Part shown: in pieces, positions 1 through 6,586 of the stretch
Layout of the letters: every line of letters starts with the position of its first letter
Position numbering within the stretch: the stretch's first letter is position 1
NCBI GenBank assembly: GCA_002401655.1
Contig: NVTT01000058.1
Coordinates: 11,873-20,292 of the forward strand
Source of the DNA: Gammaproteobacteria bacterium
GTDB taxonomy: Bacteria; Pseudomonadota; Gammaproteobacteria; Enterobacterales; Kangiellaceae
Reading direction: 5' to 3'
Length of the DNA stretch: 8,420 nucleotides
The notes under the pieces: generated by a model
Told to the model about the DNA's origin: nothing
The model's input: the letters and a program-made list of their open reading frames with translations, nothing else
Databases searched by the model: none
Position numbers and translations under genes: made by a program

Positions 1-95
1 GTTTTACTTTGCTTTTTTACCTCCGTCGTAATCTCACAACCAGAAATCATAATCGATAGAAGAGTCAATACTATTATTCGTTGGAATTTTATCAT
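1..95 (-). CDS. Lipoprotein, N-terminal fragment (runs off left edge)
   Basis: A reading frame opens with ATG 5 nt after the stop codon of the PhoD-family gene and stays open for 31 codons to the window edge. It encodes a textbook lipoprotein signal: MIKFQR (positive n-region), a hydrophobic stretch IIVLTLLSIMISG, and a lipobox ISGC with the acylated cysteine at residue 20, followed by EITTEVKKQSK. A GGAAAA stretch about 9 nt upstream, inside the end of the phosphatase gene, can serve as ribosome binding site. The tight spacing says it is co-transcribed with and translationally linked to the phosphatase. The mature domain lies outside the window, so the function is unknown; the residue after Cys20 is Glu, not Asp, so sorting to the outer membrane is the default expectation. 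Confidence is in the gene being real, not in any role. Confidence 0.72.
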   Translation of the reverse strand, partial: MIKFQRIIVLTLLSIMISGCEITTEVKKQSK

Positions 96-100
96 TGAGC

Positions 101-1789
101 TTATTTTCCGTAACTTAGAGAACCATTATCGTGATGAATATTGACAGAATGAACAATTTTAGTCACATAATCTGTTGTTTTAACCGTCGAAACGGTGATG
201 AAATCAGCGTGCGCACCTTGATGATCTAACTCCAACCGAATAAAACCTTGATGACGACCATCGGTCCAATTTATTTCTTTATTATGCTTTGCATTGAGTT
301 CATCATACTTTTGTAATGCTTCTTCACCCAAACCTAATATAGAACGCGGTGAACTAATTCCCGTTGCGCCAAGCTCTACTCCCATTGCTTTATCATGTTG
401 GTCAAACAAAGAATTTGCCCAATAGCTGTGACTATCACCTGAAAGTACTAGCAAATCTCTTGCATTGGCATCCTTCGCTATTTGATAAAACCTTTCGCGC
501 GCTGCGGGATATCCATCCCAAGTATCGAGATCGGATGGTAGGTTTAACTCGCCTAGATGAGTTAATTCTTCAAGCATATTCTTAGCTTTAGAATTTAATT
601 TTGGTAGTATTGCTGTAAAAATGGGGTCATCTAGTTTTGGTGCTTTTGATCGTGCCATTACCGTTTGGTTGCCTATGATGCGCCATCGCCGACCCTCTTT
701 AACGGATGCATTTAATTCATTTTTTAAGAAGGCTTCCATCTCCGCAGATAACATATTACGATCTTCTGGTTGAACGTTATCATGTAAAAAAGTTTCGGCT
801 TGTTGCGGCGTTGTTATATTCTGCAAATGCTTGTTATAGCTTATCTGCTCGCTCCTGCCTGTATGGCGACTTTCTAAAGTAATTAAACTCGCCAAATCAC
901 CAAATTTGTAATGTCGCCAATAGTTTTTTCTATCCTCTTTTTTAATTGGATCGCGAATCGGTAGCCACTCATAGTAGGCTTGTAATGAAGCTTCTCTTCT
1001 TGCGAGCCAATCTCCTTCATTTTCTTGATGGTTTTTAGCGCCACCCATCCAAGGATTATTAGCTGTTTCATGGTCATCCCAAATAACTATTAATGGATGT
1101 TGAGCATGAAGGGTTCGAGAGCCTACATCGGCTTTGTATTGAGCGTGACGCTTTCTGTAGTCATCCAGAGATAGGATTTCATGAGCAGGAATATGGTTTC
1201 GATTGATCTTCTTACCAGAGTCTCCGCCATAACCATCAATCGCGTATTCATATATATAATCGCCTAGATGAACCACTAGATCGACTGTCGGATCATTTGC
1301 AATCGCATCGTATCCATTAAAATATCCAAATGGATAATTTGAACAAGTTGCAACCGCTAATACAAGTTTTTCAACATGGCCGATCGGTAGAGTTTTAGTT
1401 CTACCGATGGGTGAATTTTCTCCATTGACTTCAAATTTATAAAAATATTGTTTGCCAGGTTCCAGATCGCTAACAATCACTTTAACGGTGAAATCTCGAT
1501 CGCTATCAGTGGTTGTTTTCCCTTGTTTAATTGTATTTTTGAATTTTTTGTCCGTCGCAATAAACCAATTAACTTTTATCGGTTGATCGATATGGCTAAC
1601 ACGAGTCCAAATAACAATACTCGAAGAATCAGGATCGCCACTAGCCACACCATGGCTGAATTGGCTATCAGCTTGTTTATTACTTTTAATATCAGTACAA
1701 GCGCTTGGCAGGAGTAAAACGGTTGAAACTGTCGAAACCGTTTTAATTGCATCTCTTCTAGAAATTGATTTAGAAACTGTGGTCTTCAC
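101..1789 (-). CDS. phoD: PhoD-family alkaline phosphatase/phosphodiesterase, Tat-exported
   Basis: This 562-residue protein belongs to the PhoD family, Fe3+/Ca2+ phosphatases that hydrolyse phosphomonoesters and phosphodiesters outside the cytoplasm. The start is GTG, preceded by AAAGAGAG about 8 nt upstream. The N-terminus carries a twin-arginine signal (SRRDAIK, R11-R12), a hydrophobic stretch 17-30 and Cys31 in LPSAC, an imperfect lipobox with Pro at -3, so either lipidation or ordinary cleavage is possible. The PhoD N-terminal domain spans about 44-135 (SHGVASGDP, WTRV, GRTKT). The catalytic domain shows the family metal ligands: Cys149 in ATCSN, Asp177 and Tyr180 in HLGDYIYEY, Asp238-Asp239-His240 in WDDHE, and Asp452/His454 in GDSHSYW. 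These match the spacing of Cys, Asp, Tyr (Asp+3) and Asp-x-His in Bacillus PhoD. Length is normal. No convincing Pho box is visible upstream. It heads a minus-strand unit with the lipoprotein downstream. Family call is firm; the exact substrate is not. Confidence 0.95.
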   Translation of the reverse strand: MKTTVSKSISRRDAIKTVSTVSTVLLLPSACTDIKSNKQADSQFSHGVASGDPDSSSIVIWTRVSHIDQPIKVNWFIATDKKFKNTIKQGKTTTDSDRDFTVKVIVSDLEPGKQYFYKFEVNGENSPIGRTKTLPIGHVEKLVLAVATCSNYPFGYFNGYDAIANDPTVDLVVHLGDYIYEYAIDGYGGDSGKKINRNHIPAHEILSLDDYRKRHAQYKADVGSRTLHAQHPLIVIWDDHETANNPWMGGAKNHQENEGDWLARREASLQAYYEWLPIRDPIKKEDRKNYWRHYKFGDLASLITLESRHTGRSEQISYNKHLQNITTPQQAETFLHDNVQPEDRNMLSAEMEAFLKNELNASVKEGRRWRIIGNQTVMARSKAPKLDDPIFTAILPKLNSKAKNMLEELTHLGELNLPSDLDTWDGYPAARERFYQIAKDANARDLLVLSGDSHSYWANSLFDQHDKAMGVELGATGISSPRSILGLGEEALQKYDELNAKHNKEINWTDGRHQGFIRLELDHQGAHADFITVSTVKTTDYVTKIVHSVNIHHDNGSLSYGK

Positions 1790-1889
1790 AAAATTCTCTC
1801 TTTAAAAAATTTAACTACTGTTTAAGCTGATGGAAACTATGCTCTTATGAGTAGATTTCAGGCTTTTAAGTTTGGGCTTTTAAATGCCG
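1790..1889 (-). promoter_or_regulatory. Leader/promoter region of phoD
   Basis: The 100 bp between the homoserine dehydrogenase stop and the phoD GTG must hold the 3' end of the upstream transcript and any phoD promoter. The ribosome binding site (AAAGAGAG) is clear. No good pair of sigma-70 hexamers, no Pho box and no GC-rich hairpin followed by T residues can be seen, so phoD may partly be read through from the upstream operon, which lies on the same strand. Confidence 0.35.
1861..1883. repeat. Two tandem copies of GGCTTTTAA
   Basis: GGCTTTTAA occurs at 1861-1869 and again at 1875-1883, a 14-bp period, just downstream of the homoserine dehydrogenase stop codon. It is a direct repeat, not a hairpin. 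It could be a duplicated regulator half-site or chance in AT-rich DNA. Confidence 0.5.
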
Positions 1890-2924
1890 TTAACTATTTT
1901 TGTGTATCGCCAAAATATCTTCTATAACTGCATAACCAGTTTCCAGCCTACCTGCGCCTGGACCAATAATTGTTACATCCCCCAAGATTTCGGTTGAATA
2001 AGTGAGCGCATTAGTCGCTCCCGATATTGATGCAAGCGGGTGATTTTTGCTGATCATCTCAGGTTTTACTGAAGCGATAAAACCAGATTCTGTTTTTCCC
2101 ACGGTGCCGATTAATTTCCAATGTTTATTTTCTAGCGTGGCGTTTTCTATATCTTTAGAAGTAATAGCGCTAATACCCGTACAATCAATATCGGATAGCG
2201 TTAAATCCAATCCCATAAAGAGGTTTCCTAGAATCACAACTTTTGCCGCCGCATCATGTCCGTCTACATCACCGCTAGGATCTGCTTCTGCATAACCTAA
2301 ATCCGTCGCTTGATCGAGCGCCACTTGATATTCAAGCCCTTTTTCCATTTCACATAAAATATAGTTTGTTGTACCGTTTAAAATCCCTTGTATTTTAGTG
2401 ATCCCCGCCGCAAGCAACATATCATTACCCAAACTTAAAGAAGGTGTTCCACTCATAACAGTGCCTTCAATACCAATTTGAACATTATTGTCTGCTGCTA
2501 ATTTTCGTAATTCAGGAAAAGCTAAAGCAACAGGGCCTTTGTTTGTCATTGATACATGCATACCATTACTCAGTGCCTGTTTCACATGACTAAGCGCGGG
2601 TTCACCTGTTTTTAAGTCGGTATATGCCAGCTCAATCAAAATGTCCGCTCCACTTTTTGCGATGGTTTCTTCCGCATCCCATCCAGAAAATGGTGTTTGC
2701 ATCTTATTTAAGTTGCCATGCTCTTCAATGTGTCTAAGCAACTCGTTATGATCTAATCCATCCGGATCCGCGACACTACCTTTAAGAAAATCACATACCG
2801 CTACGGTTGAAATATCAATTCCAAATTTTTCTGATAGCAACGTCTGTTTATCCGATAAAAGTTTTGCTAGCCCTTGTCCAACATTTCCAAAACCAATAAT
2901 CGCTATTTTATATTTTTTACTCAT
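1890..2924 (-). CDS. Homoserine dehydrogenase, short form without ACT domain
   Basis: This 344-residue enzyme should interconvert L-homoserine and L-aspartate 4-semialdehyde with NAD(P). The Rossmann motif is GFGNVGQG (11-18). Lys129 lies in TNKGPVAL, the family catalytic-lysine region. The substrate-binding signature GILNGTTNYIL is at 180-190, and GYAEADPSGDVDGHDAAAK (210-228) supplies Glu213, Asp219, Asp224 and Lys228, which line up with Glu208, Asp214, Asp219 and Lys223 of yeast homoserine dehydrogenase. The protein ends at GPGAGRLETGYAVIEDI, so the C-terminal ACT domain that gives threonine feedback inhibition in typical ~430-residue bacterial Hom proteins is absent, and there is no fused aspartokinase. 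The start ATG has a strong AAGGAGT site 7 nt away. It sits 31 nt after an aldehyde dehydrogenase and divergent from an Lrp/AsnC regulator, with no thrB or thrC in view. I infer a catabolic enzyme oxidising homoserine; a related hydroxy-acid substrate is possible. Confidence 0.9.
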   Translation of the reverse strand: MSKKYKIAIIGFGNVGQGLAKLLSDKQTLLSEKFGIDISTVAVCDFLKGSVADPDGLDHNELLRHIEEHGNLNKMQTPFSGWDAEETIAKSGADILIELAYTDLKTGEPALSHVKQALSNGMHVSMTNKGPVALAFPELRKLAADNNVQIGIEGTVMSGTPSLSLGNDMLLAAGITKIQGILNGTTNYILCEMEKGLEYQVALDQATDLGYAEADPSGDVDGHDAAAKVVILGNLFMGLDLTLSDIDCTGISAITSKDIENATLENKHWKLIGTVGKTESGFIASVKPEMISKNHPLASISGATNALTYSTEILGDVTIIGPGAGRLETGYAVIEDILAIHKNS

Positions 2925-2955
2925 TACAATACTCCTTAAAATTATTAATTTTGTC

Positions 2956-4374
2956 CTAAACCGGCTTGCTTATATTAAAGCAATAAGTCTTTGCTTCGCT
3001 CATTTCATGAACCGCGCTCATCACGCCTTCGCGCCCTAATCCTGAACCTTTAACACCTCCAAAAGGCATGGCATCAATACGATAATCGCTACTTTCGTTG
3101 ATCATGACGCCACCACATTCAAGCGCATCTGCAACGGTAAATGCTGTATCCAAATTTTGAGTGAATATGCCTGCCTGTAATCCATAATCAACATCGTTTG
3201 CCATTTCGACAGCATCTTTCACATCATTAAATCGAAAAAGAATAACCACCGGTCCGAAAACTTCTTCTTTAGCAATCAAACAATCATTGCTTACATTTTC
3301 GAGAACCGTCGGCTGATAAAATGTTCCTTCACGCTCTCCGCCACATGACAATATTGCACCTTTACTCAGTGCATCAGCAACCAACCGCTCCACTTTTTCC
3401 GCCGCCTTTTGATTGATCATCGGACCCATATCGGTCTCTTCTTTTAATTTATCACCCATACGAATATTCTTAGCTCGTTCAATAAACGACTTTGCAAATT
3501 CTTCATAAATATCGTTTTGGATATAAATACGTTGAACATGAAGGCAATTTTGACCGGCAGCCCAAAAACCACCACTAACTGTCGATTCAAGCGCTAGCTC
3601 TATATTCGCGTCGGATAAAACTAATGCGGGACAATTACTGCCCAACTCCATGGCAATTTTTTTCATACCGGCTTTTTTTATAATGTTTTCGCCAACAGGC
3701 TTACCGCCGGTAAAAGAAACCATCCGCACTCTAGGATCACTCACCAAAACATCGCCAATTACTGCTCCTTTTCCCGTAACTATTTGTAATATACCTTTCG
3801 GCAGCTCCGTTTTATCAAATAAATCAACCAACATCTTAGCAACCAACGGCGTTTCAGAATGCGGTTTCAATATAACTGTATTTCCTGCCGCTATCGCTGG
3901 ACCAATTTTATGAGCAACTAGATTTAAAGGATCATTAAACGGTGTAATTGCCACAATAATGCCTAAAGGGTTCCGTTTGAAATAACCAAACTTATTCTCC
4001 GAACCCGGCATTTGGTCAAATGCAATTGTTTCGCCAGTAAACCGTCTTGCTTCCTCGGCGCTTATTCGTAATGTTTCAACACAACGAACAACCTCTTTCC
4101 GAGCTTCATTAATCGTTTTAATTCCCTCGCGCGCGATAACCTGAGCAAAGATTTCCTTTTGACTCAATAACGCCTCCGAAACCTGTCTCAAAACTGACAT
4201 TCTAGTATGTACAGGTAGGTTCTTTGCCTCCAAAGCTGTTTTTTCCGCAATATCGATCGCTTCGATTGCTTCAGCCTCATTTGCACAATGAACCATTCCG
4301 ACATGACTACCATCTTGTGGATCGACAACCATAATTGATGTGTTTTTATCTAACTCGTTAAACAGTGGGAACAT
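2956..4374 (-). CDS. NAD(P)-dependent aldehyde dehydrogenase, semialdehyde type
   Basis: This 472-residue cytoplasmic enzyme is a complete aldehyde dehydrogenase that oxidises an aldehyde to the acid. Visible residues are Asn147 (oxyanion hole) in TPFNDPLN, Lys170 in ILKPHSETP, the cofactor turn FTGGKPVGENI (221-231), the general base Glu243 in ELGSN, the nucleophile Cys277 in GQNC, and Glu371 in KEEVFGPV. PFND and ELGSN in place of PWNF and ELGGK resemble the lactaldehyde/phosphonoacetaldehyde/sulfolactaldehyde branch rather than betaine aldehyde dehydrogenases. The residue aligned with the usual NAD-selecting glutamate appears to be Ser173, which hints at NADP use. The ATG has AGAGGT 6 nt upstream. 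It is the first gene of an operon with a homoserine dehydrogenase and faces an Lrp/AsnC regulator. Because homoserine dehydrogenase makes aspartate semialdehyde, the natural inferred substrate is aspartate 4-semialdehyde, oxidised to aspartate, the reaction assigned to DoeC in ectoine degradation. Succinate or malonate semialdehyde are alternatives. Confidence 0.93.
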   Translation of the reverse strand: MFPLFNELDKNTSIMVVDPQDGSHVGMVHCANEAEAIEAIDIAEKTALEAKNLPVHTRMSVLRQVSEALLSQKEIFAQVIAREGIKTINEARKEVVRCVETLRISAEEARRFTGETIAFDQMPGSENKFGYFKRNPLGIIVAITPFNDPLNLVAHKIGPAIAAGNTVILKPHSETPLVAKMLVDLFDKTELPKGILQIVTGKGAVIGDVLVSDPRVRMVSFTGGKPVGENIIKKAGMKKIAMELGSNCPALVLSDANIELALESTVSGGFWAAGQNCLHVQRIYIQNDIYEEFAKSFIERAKNIRMGDKLKEETDMGPMINQKAAEKVERLVADALSKGAILSCGGEREGTFYQPTVLENVSNDCLIAKEEVFGPVVILFRFNDVKDAVEMANDVDYGLQAGIFTQNLDTAFTVADALECGGVMINESSDYRIDAMPFGGVKGSGLGREGVMSAVHEMSEAKTYCFNISKPV

Positions 4375-4466
4375 GTAATACCTCTAACAATAATTTCTTT
4401 AAAATGACCTGATACCTATTCAGTTAACATTTGAATTCGGTAATCATTAAACACGGGCACTTTATC

Positions 4467-4497
4467 AACAATATATGAAAGCTACTTAACAATATAT
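4467..4497. repeat. AACAATATAT direct repeat, 21-bp period
   Basis: AACAATATAT is present exactly at 4467-4476 and 4488-4497. The 21-bp offset is two helical turns, which places both copies on the same DNA face. The second copy sits in the perfect palindrome CAATATATTG. The first overlaps the -35-like box proposed for the aldehyde dehydrogenase operon. Confidence 0.55.
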
Positions 4498-4518
4498 TGA
4501 TTAAATTGATAAATAAAT

Positions 4519-4547
4519 TTCAATTATCTGGTATTTGTGATTATATT
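4519..4547 (+). promoter_or_regulatory. Possible promoter of the Lrp/AsnC-type gene
   Basis: A -10-like TATATT (4542-4547) lies 17 bp from a weak -35-like TTCAAT (4519-4524), giving a start near 4554 and a leader of about 20 nt. The -10 is inside the TGATTA...TAATCA inverted repeat and the -35 overlaps the TCAATT arm, so autorepression, usual for this family, would be easy. The hexamers are weak and AT-rich DNA makes such matches common. Confidence 0.28.
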
Positions 4548-4574
4548 TAATCAAATCATCAGCATATTGGGATT

Positions 4575-5042
4575 ATGATGCAATTAGATAAACAAGATTT
4601 GAGAATATTGGATATATTACAAGTGGATGTTAAAGCAAGCGCTGAAATGTTATCTGAGGAAGTTGGTCTCTCTACAGCGAGCATCCATCGAAGATTAAAG
4701 CGAATGAGGGACAATAAAGTAATAACCGGTGAAGTCGCTATTGTATCTCCCAAAAGTGTCGGCCAAGCGATGACATTTATCATTTCTGTTCAGTTAAGGC
4801 GCGACAATGTTAACTGTTTTAACTTATTCAAAGAAAAAGTCAAAAAATCTCATCGTATCCAACAATGCTATTACATCACTGGCGAAGCTGATTTTATTTT
4901 AATTGTAACGGCTAAAGATATGCAAGATTTTGACCAGTTTACTAAAAAAATATTTTTCTCTGATAGTAATGTTCTACATTTCAAAACATCGGTAGTGATG
5001 GATAGGACTAAAGTGAGCCTTGCTCTGCCTTTAATTGATTGA
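4575..5042 (+). CDS. Lrp/AsnC family transcriptional regulator
   Basis: This 155-residue protein has the full Lrp/AsnC layout. Residues 4-63 are the winged helix-turn-helix: LDKQDLRILDILQ opens the domain and LSEEVGLSTASIHRRLKRM holds the turn and recognition helix. Residues 68-150 form the RAM ligand-binding and oligomerisation domain, with the family signature ITGEADFILIVTAKDMQDF (101-119; Gly103, Asp106) and the usual ending in ALPL. Two ATGs stand side by side at 4575 and 4578; either may be used, and the ribosome binding site (TTGGGA) is weak. Such proteins bind amino acids as octamers and control neighbouring transport or catabolic genes. Divergence from the aldehyde dehydrogenase/homoserine dehydrogenase operon marks that operon as the probable target, with aspartate, homoserine or a related amino acid as possible effector (inference). 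It resembles local regulators such as DoeX more than global Lrp in context, but sequence alone does not name it. Confidence 0.93.
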   Translation: MMQLDKQDLRILDILQVDVKASAEMLSEEVGLSTASIHRRLKRMRDNKVITGEVAIVSPKSVGQAMTFIISVQLRRDNVNCFNLFKEKVKKSHRIQQCYYITGEADFILIVTAKDMQDFDQFTKKIFFSDSNVLHFKTSVVMDRTKVSLALPLID

Positions 5043-5072
5043 ATCGTTTAGCGATGAAGCCAATTTTCAGCA

Positions 5073-6584
5073 TTAAAATTTCGCTATTGTTTGCGAGAAT
5101 TCTGAAAGAAATTCTCGATAATTCTTCCAATTGTTGATAGAACTCTTGTAAATAGGCTTTCTAATCTGTTTGTCGCTTAACGTAGTAATTTTATTGGTTT
5201 GCAGGTGATGGTTTGAGCAAGCATCTTGCCAATCTAAACCACATCGCTCTAATATCTGTGTGATTTTCTTTTGTGGATCATTAACTAAGTTTTCATACGA
5301 CATATTTATAATATTGCCTCTATCCTGCTTTATCCAAAAAGACATCAATTTCTTATAACTTAGATAATACTTTGCAAGCTCATTCAAATTACAAAAATAA
5401 GGTTCGTTCTCGGCGAAATAGTTACTAATTATTGACAAGGCAACTGCTTCGGCCTTTCTGTCAATATTAACTATAATTGCGTTAGGAAGAATTTTTTTAA
5501 TCAATCCGATAGATTGAAAGTTAGCGGGTAGTTTATCTATAATGTATCGACTTTTAGGATAATGTTGTTTTAGTTTTTCACAATATATTTCTCTTAATTC
5601 TATCAACTGTCCGTCATTAAGTTCATTAACATTAAGAGGATAATGCTTTCCTGTCATTTGCTGTAGGCGATGTACTACATCGTTAGAAATATAGTTAACC
5701 TCACCAGCCGATTCTATTTCGGAATGGCTAGATAGCATTTGTGCTAAAAGCGTTGAGCCAGATCGCGGTAAGCCGACTATAAAAATAGGGGTCATTTTAT
5801 TTAATTTGCTCTCATTGGGAGCGTTTCTTTTCTCAGCCAATTCGGCTTCTTTAAAACTAATTTCTAACTGTTGGTAAAAAGGATACATTTGTTCAACCCT
5901 AAAATCACATAAATTCAGTTGGATTGCATTAGCTTTTTTCCAGTTTTCAAACGCAGATCTATAATCAAGTTGATCGGCTTTAGCTTTTCCCAAAGCATAA
6001 AATAACTTCATTTGGTCTAGGTTTTTGTTATTACAATTAGTGAGCTCACTCAGGGCAGATTCGATTTGTTGTGTAAGTTGCCCTTCATTTTCCATCGACA
6101 TTAAGTTAACAATAGCTAGATATGCGCCTGCATGCTTAGGGTCAAGCTTTAACGTTTGTTCAAGGTTGTTTTTTGCCTGATTAAAATGGCCAAATGATTG
6201 TAAAAAACCTGCATAAGCAAAATATCCATCGGACCAATTAGGAAATAGTTTAACTAGTGTTTGATAATGATGGTCCGCCATATCCGACAGATTACATTCT
6301 GCTTCAATTTGAGCGAGTTGCAGTAAAAGTATGGGATCGTTTGGCATAGAAAGAATACACTTTTCTAGCAAAGGAATTACTTTCTTATACGCACCCAAAC
6401 GAATTCCTAATTGAGATAATAAACGGATTGCCTTAATGTTATTTGGCTGTGTCTTCAATAAAGCGATCAATAGCTTTTCAGTTTGCTGATAGTCACCCTT
6501 TGCGAATAATTTCGTGGCTTCATCTAACAAATCGATAGAGAATTCTCCTAGTTGTAAGTTAGTACTACTTTTAATTCTGTACAT
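5073..6584 (-). CDS. TPR-repeat sulfotransferase (Sulfotransfer_3/TPST-like)
   Basis: This 503-residue protein joins N-terminal TPR repeats (about 20-240; for example GDYQQTEKLLIALLKTQPNN at 30-49) to a PAPS-dependent sulfotransferase domain (about 266-495). The 5'-phosphosulfate loop is FIVGLPRSGSTLL (268-280). Glu295 in SAGEVNYI sits where the tyrosylprotein sulfotransferase catalytic Glu is found. DKLPANFQSIGLI (350-362) is a family signature. The 3'-phosphate motif is Arg376 and Ser384 in IDRKAEAVALS, with the usual Pro replaced by Ala. The end, YENLVNDP and IRKPIYKSSINNW, matches bacterial TPR-sulfotransferases. No signal peptide or membrane segment is seen. The ATG has a poor ribosome binding site: AGTGGA abuts it and AGAGGA is 20 nt upstream, with an in-frame TAG nearby, so no longer N-terminus exists, but a slightly internal start is possible. 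It stands alone, convergent with the regulator gene; the acceptor is unknown, perhaps peptide tyrosine or a small metabolite. Confidence 0.9.
   Translation of the reverse strand: MYRIKSSTNLQLGEFSIDLLDEATKLFAKGDYQQTEKLLIALLKTQPNNIKAIRLLSQLGIRLGAYKKVIPLLEKCILSMPNDPILLLQLAQIEAECNLSDMADHHYQTLVKLFPNWSDGYFAYAGFLQSFGHFNQAKNNLEQTLKLDPKHAGAYLAIVNLMSMENEGQLTQQIESALSELTNCNNKNLDQMKLFYALGKAKADQLDYRSAFENWKKANAIQLNLCDFRVEQMYPFYQQLEISFKEAELAEKRNAPNESKLNKMTPIFIVGLPRSGSTLLAQMLSSHSEIESAGEVNYISNDVVHRLQQMTGKHYPLNVNELNDGQLIELREIYCEKLKQHYPKSRYIIDKLPANFQSIGLIKKILPNAIIVNIDRKAEAVALSIISNYFAENEPYFCNLNELAKYYLSYKKLMSFWIKQDRGNIINMSYENLVNDPQKKITQILERCGLDWQDACSNHHLQTNKITTLSDKQIRKPIYKSSINNWKNYREFLSEFSQTIAKF
5094..5117. other. 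Hairpin in the 3' end of the sulfotransferase gene
   Basis: CGAGAATT (5094-5101) and AATTCTCG (5110-5117) form a perfect 8-bp stem with an 8-nt loop, about 50 nt past the stop of the convergent regulator gene. It lies inside the last codons of the sulfotransferase gene, where it encodes EFLSEFS. No T-run follows on either strand, so it is not a standard Rho-independent terminator, though it could slow transcription coming from the regulator gene. Confidence 0.35.
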
Positions 6585-6586
6585 TC

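Larger units (their letters stand above)
4375..4574. promoter_or_regulatory. Divergent control region: aldehyde dehydrogenase operon / Lrp-type regulator
   Basis: These 200 bp are very AT-rich and must carry both promoters. Symmetry elements are concentrated at 4441-4553: TAATCATTA (4441-4449), two AACAATATAT copies 21 bp apart (4467, 4488), CAATATATTG (4490-4499), AATTGA...TCAATT with a 10-bp gap (4504-4525) and TGATTA...TAATCA with a 4-bp gap (4538-4553). For the operon, a -35-like TTGATA (complement of 4463-4468) with a weak -10 TGATTA (complement of 4441-4446) is the best guess. The pattern fits cooperative binding by an Lrp/AsnC octamer between divergent genes; no footprint can be claimed from sequence alone. 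Confidence 0.5.

Noticed and set aside
883..1077. Open frame overlapping phoD on the same strand
   Set aside because: Shadow frame fully inside a well-supported gene; the same holds for the frames at 364-585, 1448-1717, 2047-2295, 3650-3913, 4559-4783 and 7595-7897.
1790..1889. Pho box upstream of phoD
   Set aside because: TACTCAT and GCATAGT are the closest pieces and match the CTGTCAT half-site poorly; no properly spaced pair exists.
1841..1889. Rho-independent terminator after the homoserine dehydrogenase gene
   Set aside because: Only a 3-bp stem (CTC/GAG) and direct repeats are present, with no T-run in the right place.
1890..4374. Threonine biosynthesis operon
   Set aside because: No thrB, thrC or aspartokinase in view, the homoserine dehydrogenase lacks an ACT domain, and its partner is an NAD(P) aldehyde dehydrogenase of the non-phosphorylating type rather than Asd.
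4375..4574. Riboswitch ahead of the aldehyde dehydrogenase operon
   Set aside because: The region is too AT-rich and lacks recognisable conserved cores of lysine, SAM or glycine riboswitches; protein operators explain it better.
5094..5117. Intrinsic terminator for the regulator gene
   Set aside because: Good 8-bp stem but AT-rich, with no T-run after it, and it lies inside coding sequence of the convergent gene.
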